Source: Lumbricus rubellus
Taxonomy: Eukaryota > Annelida > Clitellata > Crassiclitellata > Lumbricidae
Length of the DNA stretch: 64,000 bases
Direction of reading: 5' to 3'
Assembly: GCA_945859605.1 (NCBI GenBank)
Contig: OX243824.1
Location: 21,392,785-21,456,784, forward strand
Shown: positions 56,301 to 64,000 of the stretch, in pieces
How the letters are laid out: each line of letters starts with the position of its first letter
Numbering within the stretch: the stretch's first letter is position 1
Notes under the pieces: generated by a model
What the model was told of the DNA's origin: nothing
Seen by the model: only the letters and a program-made list of their open reading frames with translations
Database searches by the model: none
Translations under genes and position numbers: made by a program

Positions 56301-59300
56301 AACAGTCAGAACAAATGGTTTTCTGCAGCAATTAATTAGGTAGCCCAATGCAGGGTAAAGTAAATTTAATTTTTTATGCCTGAATCAACAATAGTTCAGA
56401 TAAAAGTATGGTAGGCCTACTTTAATAGCATTTGGACCACATAAAAAGCACAGTAGGCCTACTTTAGCATTTGGACCCCATAAAAAGTACAGTAGGCCTA
56501 CTTTAGCATTTGGACCCCCATAAAAAGCACAGTAGGCCTACTTTAGCATTTGGACCCCCATAAAAAGCACAGTAGGCCTACTTTAGCATTTGGACCCCCA
56601 TAAAAAGCACAGTAGGCCTACTTTAGCATTTGGACCCCATAAAAAGCACAGTAGGCCTATTTTAGCATTTGGACTGGCATAGGATGTGCAAACACACCAC
56701 TAATCCAACAATGCATTTATCACAGACTGCTAATGGTTTGGCAAACCTATTCAAACCATAAATTGAGAGATGAAAGGCACTGCATTGCATCGTCTGCCAT
56801 CTGCTGAGAGTAAATACATTGTTCTATGAAGAATATGGGTACCTAACGAACGTACCTAACGAACATACCCAATGAAAGAGAAACAAGTTAGTCAAGCACA
56901 AAACCCAACTCATGCCTTGTCCTCTATTAACTCTTGCTTAGATGCTGCTGATTGAGTTCTATGCTTGTGTGACAGTGCCAGTGATGACTTATCCTACATC
57001 ACCGCCTACAGATGGACTTATGATTACTAACCACATAAAAAGGTCTTAACAATATGTACACATGCACACACACACAGTGGCATAGACAAAGGGTTTAGGG
57101 GGTTAAAAACTCCATTGGCTTAGGAAAAAAGTTTTTTTAAAGGTTATTTTGTTTTTGCAAATTTTTGGGAACAATTGGTCTCGTGGATCAGACGATTTTT
57201 GACTACAAATAAAATCATACGTTTATGTTTTACAGGTTTAGATTGCATAAGGATTACAAAGATGTGGAAACAGTAGCCGTGAGAGATTTTACCCACTGCA
57301 CTGACGTGCAAATGAAACTTAACACAAATTACACAATACAACAAGCGTAGTTGTACTGGTTGTCAGCTGTCACCGTAATAGATCCTCCCCGAAAGTGAGT
57401 CTCTCTCTCTGAGAAAGACAGTTCAACTACATAATTACAGTATTAAATATCATAACAAACATTTATAGGTAGCCTACCATGCACCAAATAAACTAGGGCA
57501 ATGCAAATAGAACTTTAATTTGTCTCATGTGCCATGGTGAAAAGCAGTTTGTTATGGACCACATGTATAACCTTGGCCTTTGAAAATACTGCATGTTTAA
57601 ACAATTCATGCAATATAGTTTTTCAGCCATTTTCTGTGTCAATCAAATTCCTATTATGTTGAAGACTTAAATACATGCAGGTGATGTTGTAGAGTTCATT
57701 CACATGATAAATGACAAGAACCGCTTACGTTCCACTGATCATCAAACTGAGGCAGTCCATTTTGGTCACATCCTGTGTTGCATACAGCTCCCCCTGTTGC
57801 AAGGTGCACACTCTGCACCAGTCATCTGCAATCAACTTCTTAAAGAGAATTCTAGAGAGGAAACAAAAAAACAACTAACAACAATAATGTTCGTCATATT
57901 CAGCTTACCATGCTAAATCTGGTTTAGCTCCATTTGCCAAGGTTTGTCAGGGAGTGCTGAGGAGAGTGTACGAGTGACTGGGAAATAAATGCAGCCTGTC
58001 ATTAAAAAGTCATCCATATGATTAGGTACGCCAAAATAGATATTTTTACCTCCTACCCGTATGCACCCGTACATTTTGCCAATTCTCCCATGAACTCTTA
58101 CAAATAGGCTTCTCTATAACCCTCCCCTTACAAAGGTTAATTGGCTAAAGTCATCTATGAAACATGTATTTTATACTGTAGGCTACTATTGACTTTTGTT
58201 AAACATCATATTTGCCAGCACAATATTTTTTAACAGTTATGGTTTACTGTTTATATCTGAACAGAATAGAATTTTAATGTAGTCAAATGTCATCGGATGA
58301 CCATAGAATAATACAGAGTTATCAAAAGACTAATGTGGAGTTGTGGACGCCATAATGAGACATTTATTTTACATACATCTATTTTGCCAAGACACTTCCC
58401 CCATACGCAAATTGCCTAAATCCTGTGACCATCCATTCTCTCCGTGCACGCATAATAATTATATGGAAAGCCCCTGAAGCGAAAAAGTTCTTTAAAACAG
58501 TGCTCATACTTCTATACGGACACTGATTCAGTGTAATTACTTTTTCTAATATCGAGTCTGATGTACAATGCATCAACTGATGGTACACTAAACAAACACT
58601 AATTACTCATCAGCACACATCATAAAGTTAAATTTTATAATAACGTTTTTATTTCATGATATAATTATGTACTGTTGTAAAAGGAAAGTTGAGACCTATT
58701 GAATAATTCAGTTGCAGACAATGTCTATTTAGCACACAAGACCAGACTAGCATTACAACTACATAAATGATACTTAAAGAAACGTTATCTAACTCACATG
58801 CATGTGACAAGTGATGTGATATACACATGATGCATGCAACTATGCATATAGTATTCCAGACATACATCATGTGTACAATGTCATACATTACATAACTTTC
58901 ACAGTATTTAGCAACTTCCTTATCCTAACAATGTTGGCTGGATTTTAGCAGCCTTGATGTAAAATTCGAACTTGTAGACTTTGGAATTCAATGATTTGGC
59001 AAAAGAAAGAAAATAAGACTTGGTTTACACTCCGAAAGCAAAGTAAACTGAAACCTACTTATAACACTGACTTTTGGAATCATGTCAAGACGCATCTGGT
59101 AACAAAAATGTGCTATAATGAAACCGTGTTCTAAAGCTCAAACAAATTACACCCGAATCTTTTTGCTATAAGGCATGTAAAACGAAGGTTTCTGAGGCAC
59201 AAAAATCATATGATGACAACATTTAGAAACCTGGAGACTTTCAAAGGTTGGAAGAATTCCTGGAAGATGTCTTCCAGCTCAGCGGAAAGCCGGATGGGTC

Positions 59301-62300
59301 TGAGACGATAGAGGATAAACAGAACCTGAATGACGTTGATCAGAAGAAAACTGAAATTCCACGAAAATATGTCCGGTGAACAGACAACTGCCCACGCCCA
59401 AGAACACAGCAACAGAAAACCTGCAAAAATCATATGCATGCATACACCATGGGGCACTATATCCTCTGTGCACATTATGAACTTGTTTAGGGCCTATATA
59501 AAGTGGTGTTATTCGTTCATTCATTCATTCGTTCATTCATTCATTTCAAGCATTTACATATCACCTCTTGGCCCCTTCATGTAACTACTCAGAAGTGCTC
59601 CCGACCCCAGTACTCCAATAAGGACAGTTTGGAGATGTGCATAGAAAGAATCATAGTGGACCTTGGGGAACAGGCACATAGACAAAGGAAACCGGTTCCG
59701 AACTACCGATTGAAAAGCCACGATTCTGCTTGGTGGCTGTGTGGGCAAAAGGGAAGATGAGCGCACCCTGCTTTTATTATGTCACAATGCAATGAATTTA
59801 ACAAGCCTTAACAGTTAACACATAAGAACTGCAGTGTATTCCAAACTATGTAGTGACTTCTCAGCATCGAAAACTCAGGGCCTGTTTTATACACTGTATC
59901 ATAAGGAACTTCCGGGGTGACTTTACAAGTATTAATGGTTTCACACAGCCTCTGTATCATTACAGGATATCACTTTGCATACGCTATAAAACAAGTCTTA
60001 GTGCAACTAGCAAGATTCATTCATTGAGCGTAAGTTTAAATCTACATAGCAACCCTTCAAAATGCCACTCCCCAATCATCACACTCCATGAATGAAGTTC
60101 ATTCAAGCCCAACTCCTCTGCAATAGTTCTCTCCGTGATGGTGTGCTTCCTGAGTCACAAAAACGGTCAATCGTCGTTCCAGTGCCTAAGAGTGAACGTT
60201 CGGATATGGCGGATCCAACTAACTTTAGACCCATAGCAAATGTTTCTTTTTTGTCTAAAGTAATTGAAAAAGTTGTAGCTGCCCAGCTCACCCACTACCT
60301 TAATAAAAATGATCTCCTTCCAATTTTTCAATCAGGTTTCCGGAAAGACCACTCCACGGAGACTTTACTTCTTCGCCTTCTTTCGGACATCTATGCGGCC
60401 ATTGACAACTCCCAGGTCACCCTTTTGGCGTTGTTCGATGTGAGCGCCGCTTTCGATACCGTCGACCACGATATCCTTTTAACTAGACTTTCTATCTCTT
60501 TTGGCATCTCAGGAAATTTTCTAAATTGGCTTACTTCCTACCTTCAGGACCGTTCTTACACTGTGGCTTGTGGGACTACTAGATCATCATGGACACCTGC
60601 CCCGTTTGGACTGCCCCAAGGCTCTGTCCTAGGTCCCCTATTATATATAATATACACTGCAGACCTTGGACCACTTTTACTGGCAAATGCAATCCTAAGT
60701 CAATCCTACGCTGATGATCTCCAGGCATATGCTCACTGTTCAGCATCTGCCGCTGCTGATGCGGTTCGAGAAATTTGTAGGGCCATGGAAACCTTGGAGG
60801 CCTGGATGTCCTCTAACCGTTTGAGACTGAACCCTACCAAGACGCAATATATCTGGTTTGGAACGCGTCAACAACTGGCAAAAATAGACATGGACGCCTT
60901 AGCATTAGAGTTTCCTCTGATTACATTCTCACCTTTTGTGCGGGACCTTGGTATTATTTTAGATCAAGAGCTGACTTTCACTCGGCATATAAACCTTCTA
61001 TGCCGAAGCTGTTACTACCAGTTGCGTCAACTTAAGGTAGTCTCACGCTCTCTGTCTTTTAGTGCTGCCTCTACTCTTGTTCACTCTTTCGTAGTTTCTC
61101 GCCTTGACTACTGTAGCACCCTCTATTATGGACTACCGGCTGGCCGGATTGACTGCCTGGAACGAGTCCTCCGCTCTGCGGCGCGACTTGTTGGTCATAT
61201 CCCAAAATATGGCCATGTCTCATCTTATATGCGGGATATCTTACACTGGCTCCCTTCTAAACAGCGGATTGCATACAGGGTCTGTGCCTTGGTTAGGCGG
61301 TGCATTGATGGACTAGCTCCACCATATCTTCGAGAACTCTGCTGTTCCACCTTAGGAGTTCTGCGTCGATCCACCCTTCGATCGGCGAACCAAATTGAGC
61401 TTCTGGTTCCCCGCGCGCGGACTGCTATGCGACAGCGTCGTTCATTCTCAGTTGCTGGTCCTATCACCTGGAATGGTCTTCCTGTTGCATTGCGCCTAAT
61501 TCCCAGAGGTCACTCCGCTCTGTTCCTTAAGAACCTAAAGACTGTTTTATTTAGCCGTGGTTGGGCCAGGAGCGCTTCTGAGTAGCCTACCTTGAAGAGG
61601 CGCTATATAAATTTCCGAAATAAATAAATAAATAAAAATTACTATCAATAATAAGAGAGATAATCGTGCCAAAACGTCAAATCGGTTAATTATAATTTTT
61701 ACATTGTATGTTGCCTGCCTTAAAGTTCAAGGCAAATTCCAAATTGACAGTTATACAGACACGCAATTAGGTTTTCCCTTATCACCCGAGGTTGTTCCCC
61801 AACCACCAATTGCTGGCACTAGGAAGTAATGATGGTAATTATGGATAATAATTGAGCAGTAATGCTTAATAAAAGAGTTGCTACGTGCTTTTCGTAAGCA
61901 AAATTTTTCCTTGTTCCTGGTTCCCACAGAGAACTCAGCAATAGCACTGATCTGCTGTCACGGGTGATGTTTTGAATGTTGCTTACGATAGCAGATTAGC
62001 TTAATAGTATAGATAGCAAACAATGGCTTAGCAGATTAGCTTAATAGTATAGATAGCAAGCAATGGCTTGGTTAACTAGCCATAACAGCAATGAGAAAAC
62101 AATGATGTTGTTTATAAACAAGTGTGTATGATGCCAACTACAAAAACAAACAATGATGTTGCTTATAAACAAGTGCGTATGATGCCAACTACAAAAAGAA
62201 ACAATGATATTGTTTATAAAGTATGGTAGTAAACCAGTCTCATGCAGCCATGTGTACAAATTGTTAGTGACTTCATTTCCTTAGCCTGAGCATATACGGG

Positions 62301-64000
62301 TGGGTGGGTGGCAAGTCTTCTACCTTGCCACCTGATCTTCCCACCAACAGTGTTGCTGAGCTCATAATAACTGACTTGGCTATGGAGCACAGATACCTTG
62401 GTGGAGATTTGACCTCTGGCCTCTTGGCTGGCAGTCCAGTACGTTAAGCACAAGACTATTGCACATCACAGTCAGTTATGAAACTAAATATTAATTAAAC
62501 AAATATCGTATAGTGACAGAATGCAGTAACTGTCTGGGTCATCTAACGAAATAACCCTGGAGCTGAAAATTACCAGCAAGTAAACTGGTGGTAGAAAATA
62601 GCTCCCAGTTAATAAGTGTATCTATATATGAGAAAATACATTAATTAGTAAACAAGAAACAGCAAAAAAGCAATATGACACTTCAAATGTAGATTTACAT
62701 CGGGTCAAATTTCCAATTCGCCTATATCTGTAGTTTTCATTTCAAAATATTTTCGTCTTTTGTCTGTGAAGACTCTAGCACAATTGCACATTTATAGGTT
62801 GACTCTAGTGTGCATGAAGCCAAGTATATCCGTAGCAATCACAAACACTCAAGCAGACATAGGCAGAAAGAAGCATAAACAATAACAAAAAGGCAAATAA
62901 GTTGGCACAAAGACATAAACCTGCAAATCTGCTAAAATATTCAAAAATTTACAAGTTCCAGCACACTTATAACCATTATCAACAAATCTTGACCATGACC
63001 ATTAGCACCGAACCTGCATATGTCATGAATGGTACGGTTTCAGAGCAAAACACTTTAATGGTGAGCTGCATTGGCTCCCCAGCTGTACGCCCGTGAGTAA
63101 AAGGAGCTTATTGTTAAGGCATAAAAAGGCAGAACAATAAAAATTATACAGAATTTTAAAATGGAAATGAAACACTAGCACATGTATTAGGAAGCACAAA
63201 TGTTGAAAATCCAATAAATCCTGAAATGGTTTTATTGCAACTAGGGGCGTTCAACGATAACCAGAAATCCGGTTTTCAGTTTTGAATGCAATAATCAGTT
63301 TTTACTGTTTACAAACTGATAAATCCAATTTATATAAAAATGTCACTTTCAAAAATTATAACGGATAATGCCTGCATTTCTACTGACTATAAACTTAGAG
63401 ATTGCCATGAAAACAAACTAATTGCAAAAAATAAATGGTATCTGTAATACTGCTTTACTCCAGTCCCATAATACATTTATAAGGTCGTTGACCCACTGTA
63501 TGATACGTATCGAGCACGGTACTTCAAATGCATTTCATCCAATTTTAATATTTTGTGATGAAGAAAATGAGAACCAAAATAAAAATTCACTGTTAAGCAC
63601 TTTACATAAAAACGTTGTCGAATCAAAGCTGTCATCATCTTTGCTAATACCGGCATTGACAGCTGGAAATTAGCAGATATTTTCCACAAGGCCAAGTAAG
63701 AAATCTGATAACAGGTTTAAACTCGGATTTCTACAATCGATAACCGGTTCAAATGCCAAAAAGTCTGACATCAACAACCTTACTTGCAATGAGTCAATGC
63801 TCTCACCAAATGCCCTTAAGCTGTTCTAATGTCAACTGCTTCTAACTGACCTGCAATGAGCATCGCATGAAGGAAGAGCAGGCCATATTTGTTGTTGGGA
63901 GCGAGAAAGGACAGCAGAAGGGCGGTGTGAGCCAACTGGAACAGCATGTGGTGAGGTTCATTCCATCGTCCCAAACAACTCCCTCTGTTCACTTCATAAT
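43441..64000 (-). CDS. Popeye domain-containing protein (POPDC/BVES type), whole span, 5' end outside window
   Basis: Six minus-strand exons join in frame across clean GT-AG sites. They encode the N-terminal cysteine/tryptophan segment, three transmembrane helices, the Popeye cAMP-binding domain and a short C-terminal tail. Family proteins are plasma-membrane and muscle-associated cAMP effectors with an extracellular N-terminus and a cytosolic Popeye domain. Diagnostic stretches are FSWNFSFLLINVIQ, RPIRLSAELEDIF, FLDSSEFES, VSIIA, RYLRWNR and IIGRDITNKLY. The usual DSPE motif is DSSE here. Introns hold a LINE, a SINE, a minisatellite, a Helitron-like element, MITEs and the 8-kb inverted repeat. 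I do not assign it to POPDC1, 2 or 3. Confidence 0.88.
44222..44424 (-). mobile_element. tRNA-derived SINE (minus strand)
   Basis: Reversed: GTGGGGCACGGTTGTGTAGG (head), GAAGGTTGGGGTTCAAATCC (B box), CCTTGAGCAAGTCCTTTACTCACAATTGCTC, TTTGGCGTGAAACTCTG and GAGCGCCTCTGAGTAG, ending ATAAC. It lies in the last Popeye intron, ~120 bp outside the inverted repeat. Confidence 0.9.
44547..48041. repeat. Left arm of giant inverted repeat (3.5 kb)
   Basis: Starts CAGTAGATAAGTAACTATGG and is the near-perfect reverse complement of 49045-52537. From the outside in it holds a 17-bp array (ATGTTTAAACTCAGATC units, 44581-44712); (CCCT)n at 44806-44898 between two copies of GGAGAGCG(G/A)TCAAAGGTCAATTGC; (AC)n-rich DNA with CACAAATACCTACCC units (45010-45530); AT-rich diverged ~100-180-bp monomers containing ACTTAGAAATACACA-like motifs; and further AT-rich DNA. 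Position sums of matched points are 97084 before the (AC)n tract and 97086 after it. Confidence 0.97.
44581..44712. repeat. 17-bp tandem array (ATGTTTAAACTCAGATC), left end
   Basis: About eight units with 17-bp spacing, each containing the palindrome GTTTAAAC; mirrored at 52372-52503. Outer tandem arrays of this kind are a known feature of foldback-type elements. Confidence 0.92.
48042..49044. other. Unique spacer of the giant inverted repeat
   Basis: A 1003-bp single-copy spacer between the arms. On the minus strand it holds a Cys-rich broken reading frame (48130-48440). Upstream of it are two diverged tandem copies of a ~180-bp block (48441-48610 and 48719-48895; shared TTGCTAATG(G/A)AAATGTC and AATTTTACTAAA). 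A (CGC)n tract lies at 48300-48320. Confidence 0.85.
48130..48440 (-). pseudogene. Cys-rich zinc-ribbon segment, RPA C-terminal-like, frame-broken
   Basis: The minus strand reads FNKCKELVCMERCKYALQKC, YQCRNVITRW, then after a GCC repeat (poly-Ala) TPCNKCGNSEDIECKR. It then shifts frame to YFNLQLYTKYADLNGFVQL. The order CxxCxxxV - CxxCG - strand - ADLxGxVxL resembles the zinc-ribbon OB fold at the C-terminus of replication protein A large subunits. Such domains also occur in some mobile-element proteins. There is no start codon or full domain in one frame, so it is likely a relic of the element's own gene. It could also be chance for so short a match. Confidence 0.4.
49045..52537. repeat. Right arm of giant inverted repeat (3.5 kb)
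   Basis: Reverse complement of 44547-48041, ending CTATGGG-inverse TTACTTATCTACTG. By eye it differs by one AC unit in the microsatellite, A/T near 50411 versus 46676, and A/G at about 49061 versus 48025. The poly-TH, poly-PS and poly-REGG frames it contains are mirror images of those in the left arm and are not genes. Flanks share only GAAA outside both ends. Confidence 0.97.
52372..52503. repeat. 17-bp tandem array, right end (inverted)
   Basis: Mirror image of the array at 44581-44712, in units of GATCTGAGTTTAAACAT. Confidence 0.92.
52650..52891. mobile_element. hAT-type MITE, duplication GTGCTTCC
   Basis: A 242-bp element with ends CAGTGGCGTAGACG and CGCTACGTCACTG, flanked by GTGCTTCC at 52642-52649 and 52892-52899. 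A 12-base G run lies near the left end. It inserted about 110 bp from the right edge of the inverted repeat. Confidence 0.93.
53306..53345. repeat. (GTCT)n microsatellite
   Basis: About eight to nine GTCT units, just downstream (in gene sense) of the Popeye exon at 53405. Confidence 0.92.
53405..53557 (-). CDS. Popeye gene exon: end of Popeye domain
   Basis: 153 bp, acceptor TTCAG|GTATCC, donor GATAAG|GTACTA, phase 0 at both ends. It reads VSIIAITPCRYLRWNRQLL, then HIIGRDITNKLYQF. VSIIA corresponds to the family's VTI(I/V)A strand, and IGRDITNKLY is a hallmark. Confidence 0.93.
54245..54364. mobile_element. hAT-type MITE (CAGGGCTGAA family), duplication ATAATAAT
   Basis: A 120-bp element with ends CAGGGCTGAAAGTGG and CTCACTTTCAGCCCTG, flanked by ATAATAAT at 54237-54244 and 54365-54372. 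It is a short relative of 24209-24554, in a Popeye intron. Confidence 0.93.
54727..55110 (+). mobile_element. Diverged Helitron-like element
   Basis: TCTACATCCATAAAAGAGAATG (left) and AAATTTCCTAAGCAATGTCAGG, then TACCAAGTTAGT (right), parallel the ends of 13009-14191. AGACAGAGGACCACCAGGAC, then CACCCAGTG, matches its 13240 block. It lacks the G-rich core. In a Popeye intron. Confidence 0.6.
55650..55755 (-). CDS. Popeye gene exon: cAMP-pocket motif (DSSE)
   Basis: 106 bp, acceptor GTTGTAG, donor TTTAAG|GTACGC. It reads AHVSCNGQFLHLVQSKQFLD, then SSEFEST. The near-invariant DSPE motif is DSSE; the acidic residues at both ends are kept. Phase 2 in, phase 0 out. Confidence 0.9.
55881..56135 (+). 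mobile_element. Complete tRNA-derived SINE with LINE-like 3' end
   Basis: Head TGGGGTGCGGTGGTGTAGTGG (A box TGGTGTAGTGG) and perfect B box GGTTCGAATCC. The body holds CCTTGGGCAAGTGGTCCTTC and GTAAAACTCCGATGCAGTGTCC. The tail GGGAGCGCCTCTGAGTAG, then GCTTGAAGGGGCGCTATAA, closely matches the L2-like LINE end (GGAGCGCTTCTGAGTAG, CTTGAAGAGGCGCTATA). The longest and best-preserved of the copies seen. In a Popeye intron. Confidence 0.93.
56402..56690. repeat. 41-bp minisatellite containing GTAGGCCTAC
   Basis: About seven units of AGTAGGCCTACTTTAGCATTTGGACCCCCATAAAAAGCAC type, nearly identical in the centre, differing mainly in the C-run length and AG(C/T)AC. In a Popeye intron. Confidence 0.95.
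57075..57150 (+). mobile_element. MITE left-end fragment
   Basis: CAGTGGCATAGACAAAGGG, then GGGGGTTAAAAACTCCATTGGC, matches the left part of the MITE at 52650. No right end was found nearby. Confidence 0.55.
57729..57851 (-). CDS. Popeye gene exon: start of Popeye domain
   Basis: 123 bp, acceptor CCTCTCTAG, donor GGAAC|GTAAGC. It reads FKKLIADDWCRVCTLQQGE, then LYATQDVTKMDCLSLMISG, matching the L..G..YA.E..T..D.LSLL.SG pattern of the Popeye domain. Phase 2 in and out. Confidence 0.9.
59231..59420 (-). CDS. Popeye gene exon: helices 2-3 and start of cytosolic region
   Basis: 190 bp, acceptor TTTTTGCAG, donor TCCAG|GTTTCT. It reads WAVVCSPDIFSWNFSFLLIN, then LYRLRPIRLSAELEDIFQEF. Phase 1 in, phase 2 out. 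This is the most conserved membrane part of the family. Confidence 0.92.
59516..59612 (-). mobile_element. LINE 3' end (minus strand)
   Basis: Reversed: GGGAGCACTTCTGAGTAG, then GAAGGGGCCAAGAGGTGATATGTAAATGC, then (AATG)n. Same 3' end type as at 37503. In a Popeye intron. Confidence 0.8.
60014..60085 (-). mobile_element. Diverged LINE 3' end (minus strand)
   Basis: Reversed: GGGGAGTGGCATTTTGAAGGGTTGCTATGTAGATTTAAAC followed by AATGAATG. Weak match to the same 3' end. It abuts the 5' end of the LINE copy that follows. Confidence 0.4.
60112..61637 (+). mobile_element. L2/CR1-like LINE, copy 2, 5'-truncated
   Basis: It begins inside the reverse transcriptase domain and runs to the (AAAT)n tail at about 61637. 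Over 1.5 kb it is almost identical to copy 1, in the same + orientation. It lies in the first visible intron of the Popeye gene, antisense to it. Confidence 0.92.
60115..61585 (+). CDS. LINE reverse transcriptase, open but N-terminally truncated
   Basis: Uninterrupted frame through NFRPIANVSF, FDVSAAFDTVDHD, GLPQGSVLGPLL, SYADDLQAYAH, LNPTKTQYIWFG, DLGIILDQELTF, DYCSTLYYGLPAG, ILHWLPSKQRIAYRV and TWNGLPVALR to TGA before CGCTTCTGAG. The catalytic FDxxxAFD and YADD aspartates are present. The endonuclease and linker regions are missing, so it cannot move by itself. No breaks against copy 1's three, indicating a young insertion. Confidence 0.88.
61640..63850. other. Popeye intron sequence, no gene seen
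   Basis: AT-rich intron with two tandem duplications at 61993-62225. GATAACCAGAAATCCGGTTTTCAG near 63257 and GATAACCGGTTC near 63740 might be ends of a further decayed hAT element, but no target duplication was found. Confidence 0.35.
61993..62225. repeat. Two short tandem duplications (~43-bp and ~57-bp units)
   Basis: GCAGATTAGCTTAATAGTATAGATAGCAA(A/G)CAATGGCTT occurs twice (61990-62068). AACAATGATGTTG(T/C)TTATAAACAAGTG(T/C)GTATGATGCC occurs twice, plus a third partial copy (62098-62220). Confidence 0.9.
63851..64000 (-). CDS. Popeye gene exon with transmembrane helices 1-2 (partial)
   Basis: The frame is open to the window edge and reads GSCLGRWNEPHHMLFQLAH, then LLLSFLAPNNKYGLLFLHAM. 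The C...W-(N/E)-P-HH-LFQLAN-like opening is typical of the family. It ends ATTGCAG|GTCAGT, phase 1. No start codon is visible in frame before HHM. Confidence 0.85.

Noticed and set aside
63240..63760. Possible hAT element with GATAACC(A/G)G ends
   Set aside because: Only weak inverted similarity and no 8-bp duplication, so not called.

Overview
The window is eukaryotic (metazoan) genomic DNA. Coding sequence is confined to short exons with GT-AG introns, and most of the rest is transposon-derived. The palindromic octamer TAGGCCTA recurs dozens of times in intergenic and intronic DNA. Together with the domain types seen (WSC plus calcium-binding EGF receptor, Popeye protein), the L2-like LINEs and the long foldback element, this suggests a marine deuterostome, most likely an echinoderm. 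The taxon is an inference and no gene settles it.

Layout. 1-2.37 kb: remnants of two L2/CR1-like LINEs. 2.4-33 kb: a transposon-dense stretch. At least ten hAT-type non-autonomous elements can be delimited here by terminal inverted repeats plus an 8-bp target duplication, some nested inside each other. Mariner-type MITEs and Helitron-like elements with G-rich cores also occur. Scattered in it, in order on the + strand, are three pieces that look like the last exons (EGF, transmembrane, cytoplasmic tail) of a decayed paralogue of the receptor gene that follows. 33.46-41.61 kb (+): a ten-exon type I membrane receptor gene: signal peptide, WSC domain, 8-Cys EGF-like domain, linker, three calcium-binding EGF domains, transmembrane helix, and a tail with repeated YxxL motifs. 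41.7-43.3 kb: LINE remnants. 43.44-64.0 kb (-): a Popeye-domain (POPDC/BVES-type) gene. Six exons are visible and its 5' end lies beyond the window.

The most striking structure is an ~8-kb inverted repeat (44547-52537) in the last intron of the Popeye gene. It has two ~3.5-kb arms that look nearly identical and a 1.0-kb unique spacer. The arms carry a 17-bp tandem array, (CCCT)n, (AC)n-rich DNA and diverged AT-rich monomers. The spacer encodes a broken Cys-rich zinc-ribbon segment resembling the C-terminal domain of replication protein A. It looks like a large foldback transposon. A tRNA-derived SINE is present in at least four copies, and its 3' end matches the 3' end of the local L2-like LINE, consistent with a LINE/SINE partnership.

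The two protein genes are convergent, with 3' ends about 1.8 kb apart. Nothing in the sequence suggests they act in one pathway. All ORFs made of TH, PS, GR or proline-rich low-complexity sequence are read as repeats, not genes.
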